A stretch of DNA of 64,000 nt from Sindora glabra (Eukaryota; Streptophyta; Magnoliopsida; Fabales; Fabaceae), in NCBI GenBank assembly GCA_020226215.1, contig CM035236.1, positions 45,631,057 through 45,695,056 of the forward strand, in the 5' to 3' direction. Made by a program: the position numbers and the translations under genes. Position 1 is the stretch's first letter. The number at the start of each line of letters is the position of its first letter. The notes beneath the pieces were generated by a model. That model saw only the letters and a list, made by a program, of their open reading frames with translations, was not told where the DNA came from and ran no database searches. Below are positions 21,470-34,412 of this stretch, piece by piece.

Positions 21470-23223
21470 CACTACAAGAAATAATGCCAACATCGATGAC
21501 ACTTTTTGCGATGATAAAAATTCAATCGTCGATGATGTATTGCTAGGTTTTTTCCAATGACAAAGTCGTTGGTTATACATAAAAAATCCATGGGCATGAA
21601 ATTTTCTAGGTGAAAAAAATTTTGGCAGGAAAAAATAACTTTCAATGATGACAATTGACTTTTAGTAATAACAAATGTCGTTGCGAAAGACTATGCTAAA
21701 ATGTAGAGTAAAAAAATTCAATCTAACTTTTAGCGATGACAAATGTCATCACTAAAGGCTAAATTTTTATGCTTTACATTTCAAAGTTGTCTTTAGCGAT
21801 GACAAATATTGCCACTAAAGGCTGAAGTCTTTAGTGATGACAATTGTCGTCGCTGAAAGTTTCGACTTTTAGCAATGATAAATGTCGTTGCTAAAGGATG
21901 AAGTCTTTAGTGATGACAATTATCATTGTTGAAAGAAGACTTTAAGCCAGCCTTTATCAACGACAATTATTGTCGTTGAAAGAAGACTTTTAGCGACGAC
22001 AAATGTCGTTGTTAAAGGTTGAATTTTTCTACTCTACATTTTAGGTTAGTCTTTAATAACGACAAATATCACTGCTAAAAGTTGAAGTCTTTAGTGACGA
22101 CAGTCAATCTGACTTTTAGTGACGACAAATGTTGCTAAAGGTTGAAGTCTTTATCATCGTTGAAAGAAGAGTTTTAGCAATGACACTTTTAGCGGCGAAT
22201 TTTCTTGCTCTACATTTCAGGTTAGTTTTTAGCGATAGCATATCAACTTTTAGTAATGACACTTTTAGCGATGATAAATATTGTCATTAAAGGCTAAATT
22301 TTTTTCGCTTTATCATTGGTGAATGCTTTTAATTTTTACCGATGACTTTTCAATGACGACTGATAATATTGTTGTCGTTGGAGGATTCTTCTATAAATAC
22401 CCCCATTAGTCATTTAACTTTCATTTTGCATGTAGAAGAGGGGTGGCTGCAGAGAGAGAAACATTAGATAAATGTTAATTTTATTATTTTTTATTTATAT
22501 AATTTTTATAATATATTTTTTATTTATATATTTTTGTAATGTAATCATGTATTCATTTCCAACTTGCTTAAAATATCTTTGGCTCTTTTTTTTACAGAGT
22601 ACAAAATTGTTTGAGCAGCAAAGATTATGAAAAATTCTTGAAGCTGATTGGAGGGAAATCAAGAAAGAGGTGCAGATGCATACCATGCTAGGCCATTGGC
22701 ATTCATCTAAAATTATAATATGATATAAAAATATATTAATAAAAATAATTTATAACTTTTAAATTAATTTTTAATAAATTAATACATTAAATATTTTTAA
22801 AAATTAATTTATAATTTATTGATTAATTTAATAAATTATAAATTAATTTAAATTTCTTCTAAACTTTTAGTGACGTTATTGTCGTCGCTAAAAGTTGAAA
22901 TGTCGTCGCTAAAAGTTATTTTCAATGATGACAAAAGTGAGTGAAATTCAAAAAATTTTGAATTTTGAAAATTTTTCTATGATGATATTATCATCACTAA
23001 AAGTTGAAATGTCATCGCTAAAAATTATTTTCAACAACTTTGTCATCCCTAAAGAATGAAATTCAAAAAATTTTGAATTTTGAAAATTTTTTCTTTGACA
23101 ATTTTGTCATCATAGAAACTTACATTTTTACCAAAGATATTTTTTACGACAATAATTTCATTTAGCGACGATCGAAAAGACTACACCGAAATGTCATTGC
23201 TAAAAAGCTTTTTTCTTGTAGTG
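21470..23223. mobile_element. Non-autonomous CACTA element 1
   Basis: The element starts CACTACAAGAAATAATG and ends TTTTTTCTTGTAGTG, the classic CACTA inverted ends. Flanking triplets are ACA (21467-21469) and GCA (23224-23226), a 3-bp duplication with one change. Both arms are filled with copies of a subterminal motif of the form TTTAGCGATGACAAATGTCG or its complement, in both orientations (about 21650-22300 and 22860-23180), which is how CACTA transposases are directed to ends. About 550 bp of AT-rich DNA lies in the middle. No coding region. Confidence 0.85.
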
Positions 23224-23803
23224 GCATGCTCAAAATTTAAAGACTCAAATTATTAACAATTACTTTGCCTATATGTATAGATGAAAGACACATAATAAAA
23301 GAACTGGATTCAATATTAATTTTAATGATAATTTGAATTATAAACTTATAAATATTTGAAATAATTTTATATTATATAAAAATTTAATTATATGATAATT
23401 TAATTATTTTTAATTATTATATATTATAATTTTGATTTGGCAGCGACTTAACTTCAATTCAACTATAAAACTTTAAATCACTTTCATTTTTAATTTAATA
23501 ATGAGTCTATTTTTTCGAACTTGACCTGCACGTTGATAAATCTTCTGGTACACAGATTTTGTTTGGTACTTATTTTGGCCGCGAAATATGGATAAACATC
23601 TTATGCGCGCATTGGTGGGGCTATGCTTGTTATATCCCTTAATTTTTTTTAATTTACATTGGTTAGATTTAAGAATTTCAATACTCTACCGAAGTATTTT
23701 TCCATGTAATAGCCTACCACCAGCTGGGCAACACTATAGTACCCTAGATAGATCTAGGGTCTAATAACTCGGGACACATTAAAAAAAAAAGTAATGGTGT
23801 AAA
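23224..23803. other. AT-rich spacer, no gene seen
   Basis: No frame, element end or RNA gene was recognised. Confidence 0.5.
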
Positions 23804-23812
23804 TTAAAATTA

Positions 23813-25812
23813 GAGTAAAATACTCTCACCTCTCTTGGCATAATTACAATCCCCTGCCCTCTATTTTTAATTTTGGGCCGGACCTCCCCTGTAGCTAACA
23901 GTCATGGATGGTGTCAAAATGTTGATTATTTGGACAAAAGTGCCCTTGTTTACTCACCAAAATGACTATCAACATTTGCCTCTTTATTTTTCCATTTTCC
24001 AGAAACTCCATCTTTTTCTTACATCAAGGAGCCTTAAAAATTTGAATTTTTTTTCCGTCTTTTCATTTTTCATTTGGATTTCACGAAACCTTTTCTCCTC
24101 AGGCAATTTTCAAGCCTCAGTCTTTTTTCTTCAACTCCTTAACACATTTAAGTAAAAGCCTTCAATTTTTTTTTTCTCTCCAAAAGTTTATACATATCCA
24201 AAATATTCTAAGGGAAAACAAAAATGAACAAATTAATGAAATCCATAATTTGTGAAAAAATCTTGCATCTGGTTCTATTTTCCCCTAATTTTGCCAACTT
24301 AAAGCTTTAATTTTATAGTTTCTTATAGTGATTTCATTTTGTAGTGATGAATTTTTCACCATTTAATGCTTTTAGTTTGTTTACTGATATTGTTTAGATT
24401 GAATTTCTTAAAAACTTATTTTTGTGTTTTTTTATATAGCTTTTTTTATTTTATTGGAATTTTAAAAATAATTTTGAATTTATGGAATGTGCTAATTGTT
24501 TGGGCAAAAAAATCAATTTCCACCAAAAATAAATATAAAACGTGCTAAATGTTTGGAGAAAGGATTTTAATTTTTATTTCATTAATTTCCTAACAATTTG
24601 TCATATAAAATTGGAAATAATTTATAATCATTACTCTTAAATTTTTTTTATGCAAGTCATAATTGGAATTTCTTTCCTTTCTAATTCATCTAAGAAAACT
24701 ATAAATAATAAATTGGTATGTTAAATCGCTGCTAAAATAATTTAAAAATAAGTTATTTTAATTAAATTAGCATTGAATATGATTTTTAAATAATATTGAT
24801 CTTTGGTTCTCTTTATTTGTTTGGCCTTATAAATTTCCAATTTTTTTAATTAATTGGTTTTTTTTATTTTCAATGTGATTCTTACTAATTTTTTATTTAA
24901 TTATGTTAACTTTAAAATATTGGTATGAATTTTCCTGTTTAATTCAATTTTCCTTACTTGATCTTTACATTAAACAAAAGTAAATTTTAAAATTTTCTCC
25001 TTTTTGATTCTCTTAACTTTGAGTTTTTTTTTGGGTTAACTTTCCTCTCATTTGATTTGGTTTTTTCTAACCATTTTAATTATTAGTAAAAATTTGGTTT
25101 ACAATGTATTTGTAGAGTATTTGTTTTAATTTTTATTGTGTTTCTTAAATATATTTTTTAATTTTTAAATTTAGGCAGAAAAATTATTTTAAAAAATTTG
25201 ATAATTTTTATCTTCTTGTCTAATTTTCTATATTTTATTTCACGATTATTGATTATGAAAATAGATTTATAAAATAATAAAAAAATTTATAATATGTTTA
25301 TAATTTATTTTTTTAAAAAAACTATAATGAGTTAACACAAATAGTATTTTTTATTTTTTTTAAAAAAAGCTGATGAGCTAGTATAAAAAATATATAATAT
25401 ATTAAAAATAATTTTATGTAAATATTATATATGATTCCCTTTTAATATATAAAATATATTATAATTTGATTAAAATTATAATTAATAATTAACTGATTGC
25501 TTATTAAATAATATTGTGAAGTATTGTATGAAAATATATAAGATTAATAGCCTTTTATTTAGTTATTAGTGAGATAATAGACTTAGTTCTGAAGGGGGCA
25601 TTTTAAAGTTGTATTTGGGGGTAGTTTGGGGTCTAAAATTTTAATAATGAACATGATCTCATCATTTAACTAAAACATTAACGGAATTCTAGTAGAAAGG
25701 GGAAAGTGTAATGTAAAAATTAATACAAGGGAGGGGTATGTTGAGTTTTGAAATTTGAAGGGAAGGGAGTGTATTTAGACCAAACCTTGGGGGAGGTGAA
25801 TGTAATTTACCC
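23813..25812. mobile_element. Non-autonomous MULE-like element, 2.0 kb
   Basis: The left end is GAGTAAAATACTCTCACC; the right end read inward is GGGTAAATTACATTCACC. Both are followed by CCTC-rich sequence. A perfect 9-bp target duplication TTAAAATTA lies at 23804-23812 and 25813-25821. The interior is AT-rich and has no recognised coding sequence; the two short frames inside (23904-24155, 24366-24548) are biased and not believable. Long diverged ends plus 9-bp duplication indicate the Mutator superfamily. Confidence 0.85.
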
Positions 25813-25821
25813 TTAAAATTA

Positions 25822-27639
25822 AGATGGAAATAACATATAATCAATCTTTTTCGATTTGGCATGACAGCATGTAGCCTCATGTGATTTATATAGTTAACGG
25901 GGAAATGATAAAAATAATAATTAATAATATTGTATTATTAAAATAATATAAATGTTGTAATATGTCGGATTAATGTTTTATGTTTGTATTGATATCATTA
26001 ATTTGGTAATAGCTCTTCAACATAAATTATAAAATAACTTTCTATAAACTATTATCATTTAATTGAAGATGATGAAATAATTATTTATTAAATAATTATT
26101 TCTTGATATATTTAAGTGTGTATTTTAATTTTATATTTGATACATCCTTTAGTGATAATTGATTTTCTTGAAAGTGAGATGATGTTAGAATTTTTAGTGA
26201 CACAAAAAGTGATTATTGAGAATAAGCTAAATATAATTTATTATTTAATTAGGAATTTTCTCTTACTCTAAATGTTTTTAAGTTAATTTTCTCTAAAAAA
26301 GATTAAGAGTAGATTACTTAATTAATGTTTGAAATATTATGAAGATATCAAACTAGTATCGAAAACTAATTTTAATATTAATTTAATATTAATTTCACAT
26401 TACATCAATTTGATATTATCATTACTTCATTTATTAAAATTATGTATATGACATTTGTTTAAAAGGCTCTTAGTTGATGTAGAAGTTAAATTTCTATCTG
26501 GAACTATTATTCCATCCATTTCTATTTATCTATTACTATTAACCGATTTCATATATATTAAAAAATTAATTTAATTTATTTATTTTTAGTATACTTTACA
26601 AAATTATCCTTTATGCATGAAATTCAATATAATTTAAAATAGAGAAATAAATGTAAAAGAATAAATGTAAACTAATTAATAGTGTAAAATAATAAAGCAT
26701 TTATAAATGAAAAAGAAGGGTAGATTTGAAAAAAGAATATTTAATGCTTCATTGAAATTCTAAAGCGATAAATAAAAAGGAATAAAAGCACTTCTTCAAA
26801 ATGCGATAAATAAAAAGGAATAGAGGAAGTATTTTACAAAAATTATATATAGCAAATTCTTAATCAAATTAAATTCATAAAGTATAAACTCTCAAATCTT
26901 TACATTTTTCATGAACTTTCAAATTATCTGATGTTGTCATTTTAATGAATTAAAATGGAGCAAAGCCCAAATTTCAAGTAAAAATAACTTTTCACATAAA
27001 ATTTAGTGATAACAGTATTAAATTGATATAAAATTTATAAAATTGATGATATTAAAACATATTTGAACATTAATTCGAGGTTTGTTAATTATTATTAAAG
27101 ATTGTGATAAGCATAAAGTCAATTTATACAAGCAATTGTTGAACAATCAATTATAAGCCAATGCTATATCAAATACACCCTTCATGTTACGATTACTATA
27201 AATTAATTATTTTTTATATTAATAAAAATATTTTTTGCAAAATTATTTTGAAATTTGTGTTGAAGAATTATTAACTAGATTAGGTGAAATTAATCTTATA
27301 AAAACCAAATTAATATAAACTTTTAGTAGTGGTGAAATTGTTAGAAACTTAATTTTATAAGAATTAAAATGTATTTTTAAATTATTAAAAAATTAATTAT
27401 CACAAAAATTGAAACATTAATTATAATTATAATAAGTATTAAGTTAAAATGTTACAATATCTAAATTTTTAAATAGTATTTATCTAATAATCTAATAATA
27501 ATTATTATTTCTATGATTTATCTATTAAATAATATTAATTATTAATTATATAATACTTAAGAGGTTCGTATTGTATTTTTGTCCATGTTGCATTTGTACT
27601 TTCGTCTTTTATTATATGTGCTTGCCAATTGAATTTTTT
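25822..27639. other. AT-rich intergenic sequence, no gene seen
   Basis: Nothing recognisable apart from two imperfect copies of AAAGCGATAAATAAAAAGGAAT near 26763 and 26803. Confidence 0.5.
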
Positions 27640-29850
27640 TGTTAGCCCCAAATTTCATATAATAAGTTTTGATAATGACAAATGAATGTTATAATAACAT
27701 TGCATGTCTTTATATCAAAATATTATAAAATCTTTAATTAGATTATGATTGTAATAGCAATGCTTGATTATGTATTAAAAGAGTTATATTTTATACAAGC
27801 ATCATTAATCATGTGATTGATCAAGATATATGACATGATGATTATGCATGTTCTTATACTAATTTGTTATATATTTTATATATGAATCATGGATATCAAT
27901 ATTTTGATATATTAATTGAACAAATCAAATGGCTTGCAAAGTTTATGCCTATTATATAAGAAGATCCAAAAGAAAAATGAGAGTTAACATTGAAGCAAAG
28001 AAAGGGAAGATTATTTTATACTTAACTTAAGAATATGGAAGAAAGGTAAGAAAGAAGATGTGATCCAACTATTAAAGGATGACAAGATATAAGTTTTAAA
28101 AGTTTGGAAGCATCAAGAAAAGCCTAAAGATTTCATTGGTATAATTTTTCACTTTAGGCTTAGACTTTCTTGTAAAATAAAGTTTTATATGATATAGAGC
28201 TCAATCATATTTTTAGAAAAAATCTTAGCTTGACAAAAACTTTTAAAAAGATAGCTTATAATTATATTTTTACAAAATGGCTTATTGGACACTTTAAAAA
28301 CTAATGAGATGTGGGGTTTTGGTCTTTTCATTCTTGACCTTTATTCATTCTTTTGATCATATCTCACAAAATATTTATGATTTCATTGTCAAAATTTTTA
28401 AATATAAAAATAGACTTAAATAGCTTTCATGGATATACCAATTGCTTAAAATGATCAATATATGAAAGAGTTATGATTTTTTTCAAGTCTAAAAATTAGT
28501 TTTTTGCATTTCAGTCTTTTTTTACCTTTGTTTATTATTTTGATCATATCTCAAAAATTGCAAATTATATGATATGAAAGAGTTATAAATTAATTTTTAA
28601 AATAAACTTAAATAACTTTCTATGAATAGTTTATTTGCTTAAAATAATCAAGATATGAAAGAGTTATAAATTAATTTTTAAAATCATATTTTCACAATAT
28701 ACTCTTTTTAACCTTTGCTCATTATTTTAAATATATCTCAAAAATTATATTAGATATGAGCACAAAACTTTTATTTGAAAGTAGATTCAAATAATTTTCT
28801 AACGATTAGTTATTTATACAAAACAGACTTAAAATGAAGAAGTTATGATATTTTAAAGTTGAGTATGCAATTCTGCCTTTATGAATCGATTGACCAATTA
28901 ATTCTGGATAGGCAGAGACAAACATTTTTTATCAAAATTGATCAACCAATTAATTCTAACTAATTTAGTGTGCATATAATGGCTACAAATGGCTAGTTTT
29001 CATTTCTAACTACCCTAAATGACTATAATACTCTATGGGCTTTCTATATAAGTTAAGAAACATCAAATACAATCAAGAGAAAGCCCAAGCTTCAACTTTT
29101 AATATAATTTTACTTCTTCTTTCATTCAAATCATAATTTAAGCTCTTCTTTATGAAATTTCTCTATTTTAAAAGCTTTATTTATTTCATCTACTTTATAA
29201 GAAAGTTTGTTTGAGTGCATATTCATTTTTTATCACCTTTTAATTGTAAAGGGTGAGGTATCATTTGTAAAAAGAAAATTTGATCACGGAAGAGTAAGAG
29301 TATTATAAGGCTTTGTTAAGTGTTGGTGGAAACTTAAAGAGATAGTAGATTGAAACACAAACTTGAAAAGGTTGAAGAGTGGATGTACACCTTAAAGATG
29401 ATATTCAAATGAGAAATTACTATAAATTCTTATGTTTAATCTCTCTATCTCTTTACTTTTCTATACCATGCTCTATTTTTTATGATTATATATTCTATTT
29501 TTGCTATTGTTATTTGTTGAATATATTATGTTTGAATGTTTATGTTGATACTTGGATGATTAAATACTTAAAAAGGATGTATATCTATGCATGTACTTCT
29601 TAATGATTTGTCTATGCATAGTTAATGAAATTGTTGAATATATTGTACTTCAATATTGATCTTTATGTTTGGATGATAATGATTGAAAAAGAAATTTATC
29701 TATGCACTATCTTCTTAATTTTTTTATCTATGCATAATTGAATGAGTTGCTTTGCATAAGTATATTAAATTATTATATGTTGTGTGCAAATCTCTTCATT
29801 GAATTATCTTAAATTTATTTCTTGATGATCTGTTTATCTATAAAAAAATG
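27640..29850 (+). mobile_element. Probable solo or isolated LTR of a large plant LTR retrotransposon
   Basis: The sequence starts TGTTAGCCCCAAATTTCAT then GTTTTGATAATGACAAATG. It contains repeated modules built on GATCATATCTCAAAAATT and ATATGAAAGAGTTAT (28350-28860), then GACCAATTAATTCTGG. Next come a TATATAAG-containing promoter-like stretch (about 29045), an R-region-like GTAAAGGGTGAGGT (29249), and GAAGAGTGGATGTACACC (29375). This order is typical of long Sirevirus-like LTRs. No matching second LTR and no gag or pol was found nearby, so a solo LTR is likely. The right boundary is not resolved and no target duplication was identified. Confidence 0.45.
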
Positions 29851-29939
29851 TTAAAAAAAAGGACCCTGAAAGGAAAATTTTTTTTCTTACTAATTTAGAA
29901 ACCTTGTCACATTACTTGGTATGATTTTTTATTTTCTAA

Positions 29940-30142
29940 TTTTGTAGCTTCCTTGGCAAAGCTTAAGGAGTAGCATTCAGTGCCAAATTTGCTAATGCCA
30001 CTGCAGAAGTTGTATCCATATTATGTATTGCTGTAAATCTCAAGCTCAAAAAGGCGTTCCAAAGCGGCAAACATGAGAATGAAGAAGTGGAACCCAAAGC
30101 TCAAAACAATGAAGTATGGACAACATTCTAAGAATGCAGCTT
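29940..30142 (+). pseudogene. Exon-like fragment, C-terminal coding remnant, family unknown
   Basis: A TTTTCTAATTTTGTAG acceptor-like tract (about 29935-29949) is followed by a frame reading SAKFANATAEVVSILCIAVN and then a basic/acidic tail ending NNEVWTTF before TAA. It has about 50 codons of unbiased composition after an in-frame TAA near 29972, with a short hydrophobic segment followed by a KLKK-rich stretch. This looks like the last exon of a membrane protein gene, but no upstream exon was recognised on this strand and the family is not known to me. Confidence 0.35.
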
Positions 30143-31453
30143 GCATTAGCAATTAAGTTGTTATTGTTGAGTATGTAAATTTTAGGCTTAATTTTTTAGG
30201 TGATAGTTATTTACACTTTAGATTCAAAATTCTGTAATGCCATCTGTTTTTATATTTCCAGAAAATATTTTTGTCAGTCAAGTTAATTATTTATTAAATT
30301 TCTTATAACATAAAAAATCTTAAAGTTTGTAATGTAGATAAGAATAAGAATTGTTATTGTACCGTATAATACATCAATAAATAAATTTAAGATAATACCA
30401 ACATAAAATATTTACAAATTGTCTATTTATCATTTGAGTACTGGGAGAGTAGTATTAACACTATTCTTTAAGTGTAAACACAACATTTATTAATTTGTAA
30501 AAACATGCGTTTAAGAATGCTTTAATACAAATAAGTGCTATCCAAAAAAAACATTTTTCAAATAAAAGAAATTGAAATAAGCTTATTTAAAATATCTCTA
30601 TTTTAAAATTTTTGAATTATGTAAATGTATTATCCAAACACAACTAAAGGTAAAACTAAAGCCCTTTAAATCAAAATCTTTACCTTAGCCCTGCACCTAG
30701 GTCAGAGTATTCTATTTTTATGAGTTCCTATATTTCAGGGAACCTCAAATATGAAATAGGATTGTCAATTTTATTGTGGGGCTCTCCTTTTTATTGGCTA
30801 GTTCACTGATCAAACAAATCCGAATAACCAGCTGATTTGGATAGAAACATTCGAGTCCGAAACCCTACGGAGCGTCACAATGGTAGAGGCCAGAATGGTG
30901 ATGAAAGCTTAAAAAATTAGTAGTTTTAATGAAAAATATTAATACAAATTATGTCAAGTTAATACAGATTCATAACTCTATCAAATATTTCATTTCATCA
31001 GTAACACCAATTCTTCACTTTCTTCCCACTCTATTTATTAATTATTGCACGTTGTGTAAAAAAAATAAAAAATAAAAAATATGTCAAAACGAGGAACATA
31101 CCTCTAGAACGAAAAATAGAATTATTAAAATATCCAGAGACACGCTCAATCTATATAGACGTGTGCGTATTGTATATATAAAAATCTGTGTGATTTTATG
31201 AAATTTTAATATGAAATACATAATTTTTTCATTAAACCATACAAGTTTCTAAGAGAGGGAGAACAATATTTTACATAACTTATACAATTTTTTTATAAGA
31301 TTTTATAATATTTTTTTATAAATTTTACAATATAAATAGTTGCACTTCTAATACAAAAATATTTAGAAGTTTTATAAAAAAAATCTTATAAACCTTATAA
31401 AAAAATGTATAGGATCTTGTATGAATACCCCTTATGCAATGAAGTTCCAAGGA
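30143..31453. other. AT-rich intergenic sequence, no gene seen
   Basis: No credible frame. The bases next to 31454 are host sequence adjoining the retrotransposon and continue at 34418. Confidence 0.5.
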
Positions 31454-31458
31454 TGACC
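31454..31458. repeat. Left 5-bp target duplication of copia element
   Basis: TGACC is identical to 34413-34417. Confidence 0.75.
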
Positions 31459-31976
31459 TCTTGGAAACGGTGGATTAAAAATTCAAATATCCTCACTTCT
31501 ATCAATCTCCAAACACACATTAACACACTATTATTCTCAAACAATCTTAGTCCTCTAACTCTCCACACACAAGACACCACCTCACTTAATCACTTATTCT
31601 ACACACTTGATCACTCTTTGTTGTTCTCCCACACACACTTGAGCACGTCACTTCACTCCACTTTGGAGTTCTTACTCCACACACACTGCACTTGTTTCAC
31701 TTCACATCTATCATACAAGCATAACAGCACTTATTCATAACAACCATAGGTTGGTTCCCTTTTAACCAACTTATGTATTCCAATAAATATTTTAATAGAA
31801 TTTTATATTACATTTAGTTAGAATTTTTTGCCAACTTTTGCCGAATCCCTTTGGCAAGTTGTGGAAACTAAAAGAATTACTAAGTTGTGCTGAGCTTCAA
31901 CACTCTGGATCCTTTTCGTAAATTGGGGAAACTAAAAGAACTTCCAAATCAGTGCTAGGCTTCAACAATCTCTCTC
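31459..31976 (-). repeat. LTR of copia element (3' LTR relative to coding strand)
   Basis: The LTR begins TCTTGGAAACGGTGG (first bases changed from TGTTGGAAA of the other LTR) and ends GGCTTCAACA. Within it, TTTTAATAGAATTTTATATT and the CCAACTTTTG-CGGATCC-like stretch align with the other LTR. A purine-rich tract GTTGAGAGAGAT abuts its outer side on the minus strand. It is about 518 bp against 226 bp for its partner, so one of the two has gained or lost sequence. Confidence 0.7.
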
Positions 31977-32499
31977 AACATTGACTTTCTATTCATTCAC
32001 GAACTTTGGATTTGGTTTTCATTGTCTGTTCAGAACTTTTGCAATTCTGATTCTTCGTCTTTCCTTTATTCTTCCTCTTCATGTGTTGGGTGATAATTCA
32101 CTCTAGTTTTCCATGAATTTGTTTGAGCTCTTGGTAATTTTAGACTCTTGCAATCTTTAGATTGCCCTTATTGATTTACTCAAACTCTTGGTTGTGTCTG
32201 CTCCTACTACTTCTCTTGTACTTGATCTTTAAATCTTAGCTCATCTAATAATAGCACAAATCCAAGTCCCTACCAAGATGATGACTCATTGAACACAATA
32301 TTTCTTGATACATAACAAACACTACTAAATATTCATAAGTGACTAATTGTTAGTTTCATATGCTATAATTTCTAAAGTAGTGAAATGAGTCCTAATTTTG
32401 CTTATGGAAGCCAGTTGATTATATACGCAATTGTCTTCATGCATTTGGAATGTGTACTCTCCAACATTGTTAGTTCACAACAATCAAATCTTCTTGCTT

Positions 32500-34180
32500 A
32501 AGTCATGCTCAACCTTTTCTTTGAACTCTTTAAATTTTGTCAATGCCTCAGATTTATCTTTCATAAAGTCCACCTACACTTACCTTGAATTATCATCTAT
32601 GAAAGTGATCATGTACTTCTTGCAATTTAGTGATGCTTGCTTTGTTGGCCAAAAGAGTGAACTAGCTCTAATGGCTCCTTGACTCTGTATTTTGACTTTG
32701 TATATGGTAGCTAATGTGCCTTCCTATATTGGCAACTAGAGTAGATTGCCCCATTTCAAACCTCAAGTTGTGGTAGCTTTTTAAGATTTCCTTCTTCATC
32801 ATCACCTTTAACTTTTGATAACTCATGTGTCCTAGATGCACATGCTATGAATCAATTGTCTCATTCTTTCAAGTTTTATCTACATATGCTATCTTAGCAT
32901 ACATCACATAGATAGTCTGCATCTTCTTTCTTACCATATTGGTGTCCCTTCTACTTTGGCATTCTTGTAAACTTTCACATCATCTGGCCTAAACATAACA
33001 TAGTTCCCTTTCTCATTTAACTGTGATACTAATAAATTCTTTTTCATACTTTGCACATGAAGCACATTTTCTAGTTGAATCTCCCTTGCATTTGGTGGAG
33101 ATCTTATCGTTATTTTCCAAACATGGATGATTGGCAATTTGAAATTGTTGGCTATCACCACCACTTGATTCCCTAAATACTCAAACAAGTCCCACAACTT
33201 ATGTTTATCTCTAATCATATGGTTCAAGCATCTAGAATCAAAAATCCAATTTGTGTTGTAATGAATGCATCAAGATTTGGATACTCTGACTACTGATTCT
33301 TCATTTTCCTCTAACACACAACTTGATGCATCAATTTCTCAATCTTCTTCATTATTGTCTTCTTGCGATTGACTTGACAGTGTCACATTGCCTTTAGCTG
33401 CTCTTCTTTCACAATTGTAGCATTCTCCATTCAATCTTTTGAAACTTATGGATGGTCGCTCATACTTCTCTTGACTTTGCAATGCTTCCTCTAGTTTTGA
33501 ACTTTTTGTTATTTTCTTCTTTTATTATTTTCATTTTGGTTGAATTTTCCTTTTGAATGACCTTTTCCTTTGCTATGTTAGAAAGCTTCCTCATCATTAT
33601 TCACCAAGACTCCAATGAACTTTTTCACTAACACTTCTTGATTTTCCAATAAACCTTTTAAATAATTAATGAATGGTTGTGCAACCTAACATTGGATTGT
33701 AGCTACAAATGGGTTGTACTTTAGTCTTAAGTGATTTAATATAATTTTTTTCATCCTTTCATCATCTATTTCTTCCTTCTCATCTAATTGGGCAATTTCT
33801 TAGCACAAATTCTTAATTTATGAAAAATACTCACTAGTGGTCAAACTTCCTTATTCTATATTTATCAATTTTTTTCTAACAACTGAAGTCTTGTTTGTAG
33901 TATTCTTTTTCGAAGATTTTGAAAATATTATCCTTACATCATGAATCATCTGTACATCATCTATATGATAAAGTAAATTATCATTTATAGTAAGCATCAA
34001 CATCTATTGCAATAGGTGGAGTAACCTTATCGCCATTCATAATTTTCCATAAATCTTGCCCTTTAAGAAATGACTTCATGCAAGTGCTCCATGTGCAATA
34101 ATTGTATTTGTTGAGTTTTTGCCATACTATTGACATTGCTTAAAAAATCCATCATTACATGATCTCAAATTGCTATGATA
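32500..34180 (-). pseudogene. copia gag and N-terminal pol relic
   Basis: The clearest part is a 98-codon frame at 33227-32931 of the copia GAG-pre-integrase type: NHMIRDKHKLWDLFEYLG, then LENVLHVQSMKKNLLVSQL. Upstream near 33400 a degenerate zinc knuckle reads CYNCERRAAKGN, with the usual His and last Cys missing. Downstream, near 32600, fragments matching the start of an integrase core appear in changing frames. No RT motif such as YVDD was seen before the 3' LTR. Several frameshifts and stops are present. Confidence 0.7.
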
Positions 34181-34186
34181 CTAGAT

Positions 34187-34412
34187 TGTTGGAAATGATG
34201 GGCATTCCCACTTAATCACTTGTTTATAGCATTCATATAAGTCGGTTCCATTATAGCCGACTTACGCATCTAAAGGTTTCTACGCATTTTCGATAGATAT
34301 TTTAATAGGATTTTATATTGCATTTAGTTAGAACTTTCTGCCAACTTTTGGCGGATCCTTTTGGCAAGTTGCGGAAACGACTAGACTTCCAAATCGATAC
34401 TGAGCTTCAACA
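34187..34412 (-). repeat. LTR of copia element (5' LTR relative to coding strand)
   Basis: The LTR runs TGTTGGAAATGATGGG to GAGCTTCAACA, 226 bp with TG..CA ends. The primer-binding site lies directly outside its left edge. Confidence 0.8.

Larger units (their letters stand above)
31459..34412 (-). mobile_element. Deleted Ty1/copia retrotransposon
   Basis: Two LTRs bracket about 2.2 kb of minus-strand coding relics, with a 5-bp target duplication TGACC outside. Next to the 34187 LTR boundary the minus strand reads CTAGTATCATAGC, a near match to the initiator tRNA-Met primer site of copia elements. Coding relics are gag and the start of pol only; reverse transcriptase and RNase H are absent. 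The element therefore could only have moved in trans. It interrupts the duplicated gene fragment of copy B. Confidence 0.8.

Noticed and set aside
31395..31740. 111-codon plus-strand frame
   Set aside because: It lies within the copia LTR and matches no protein; the real coding strand of the element is minus.
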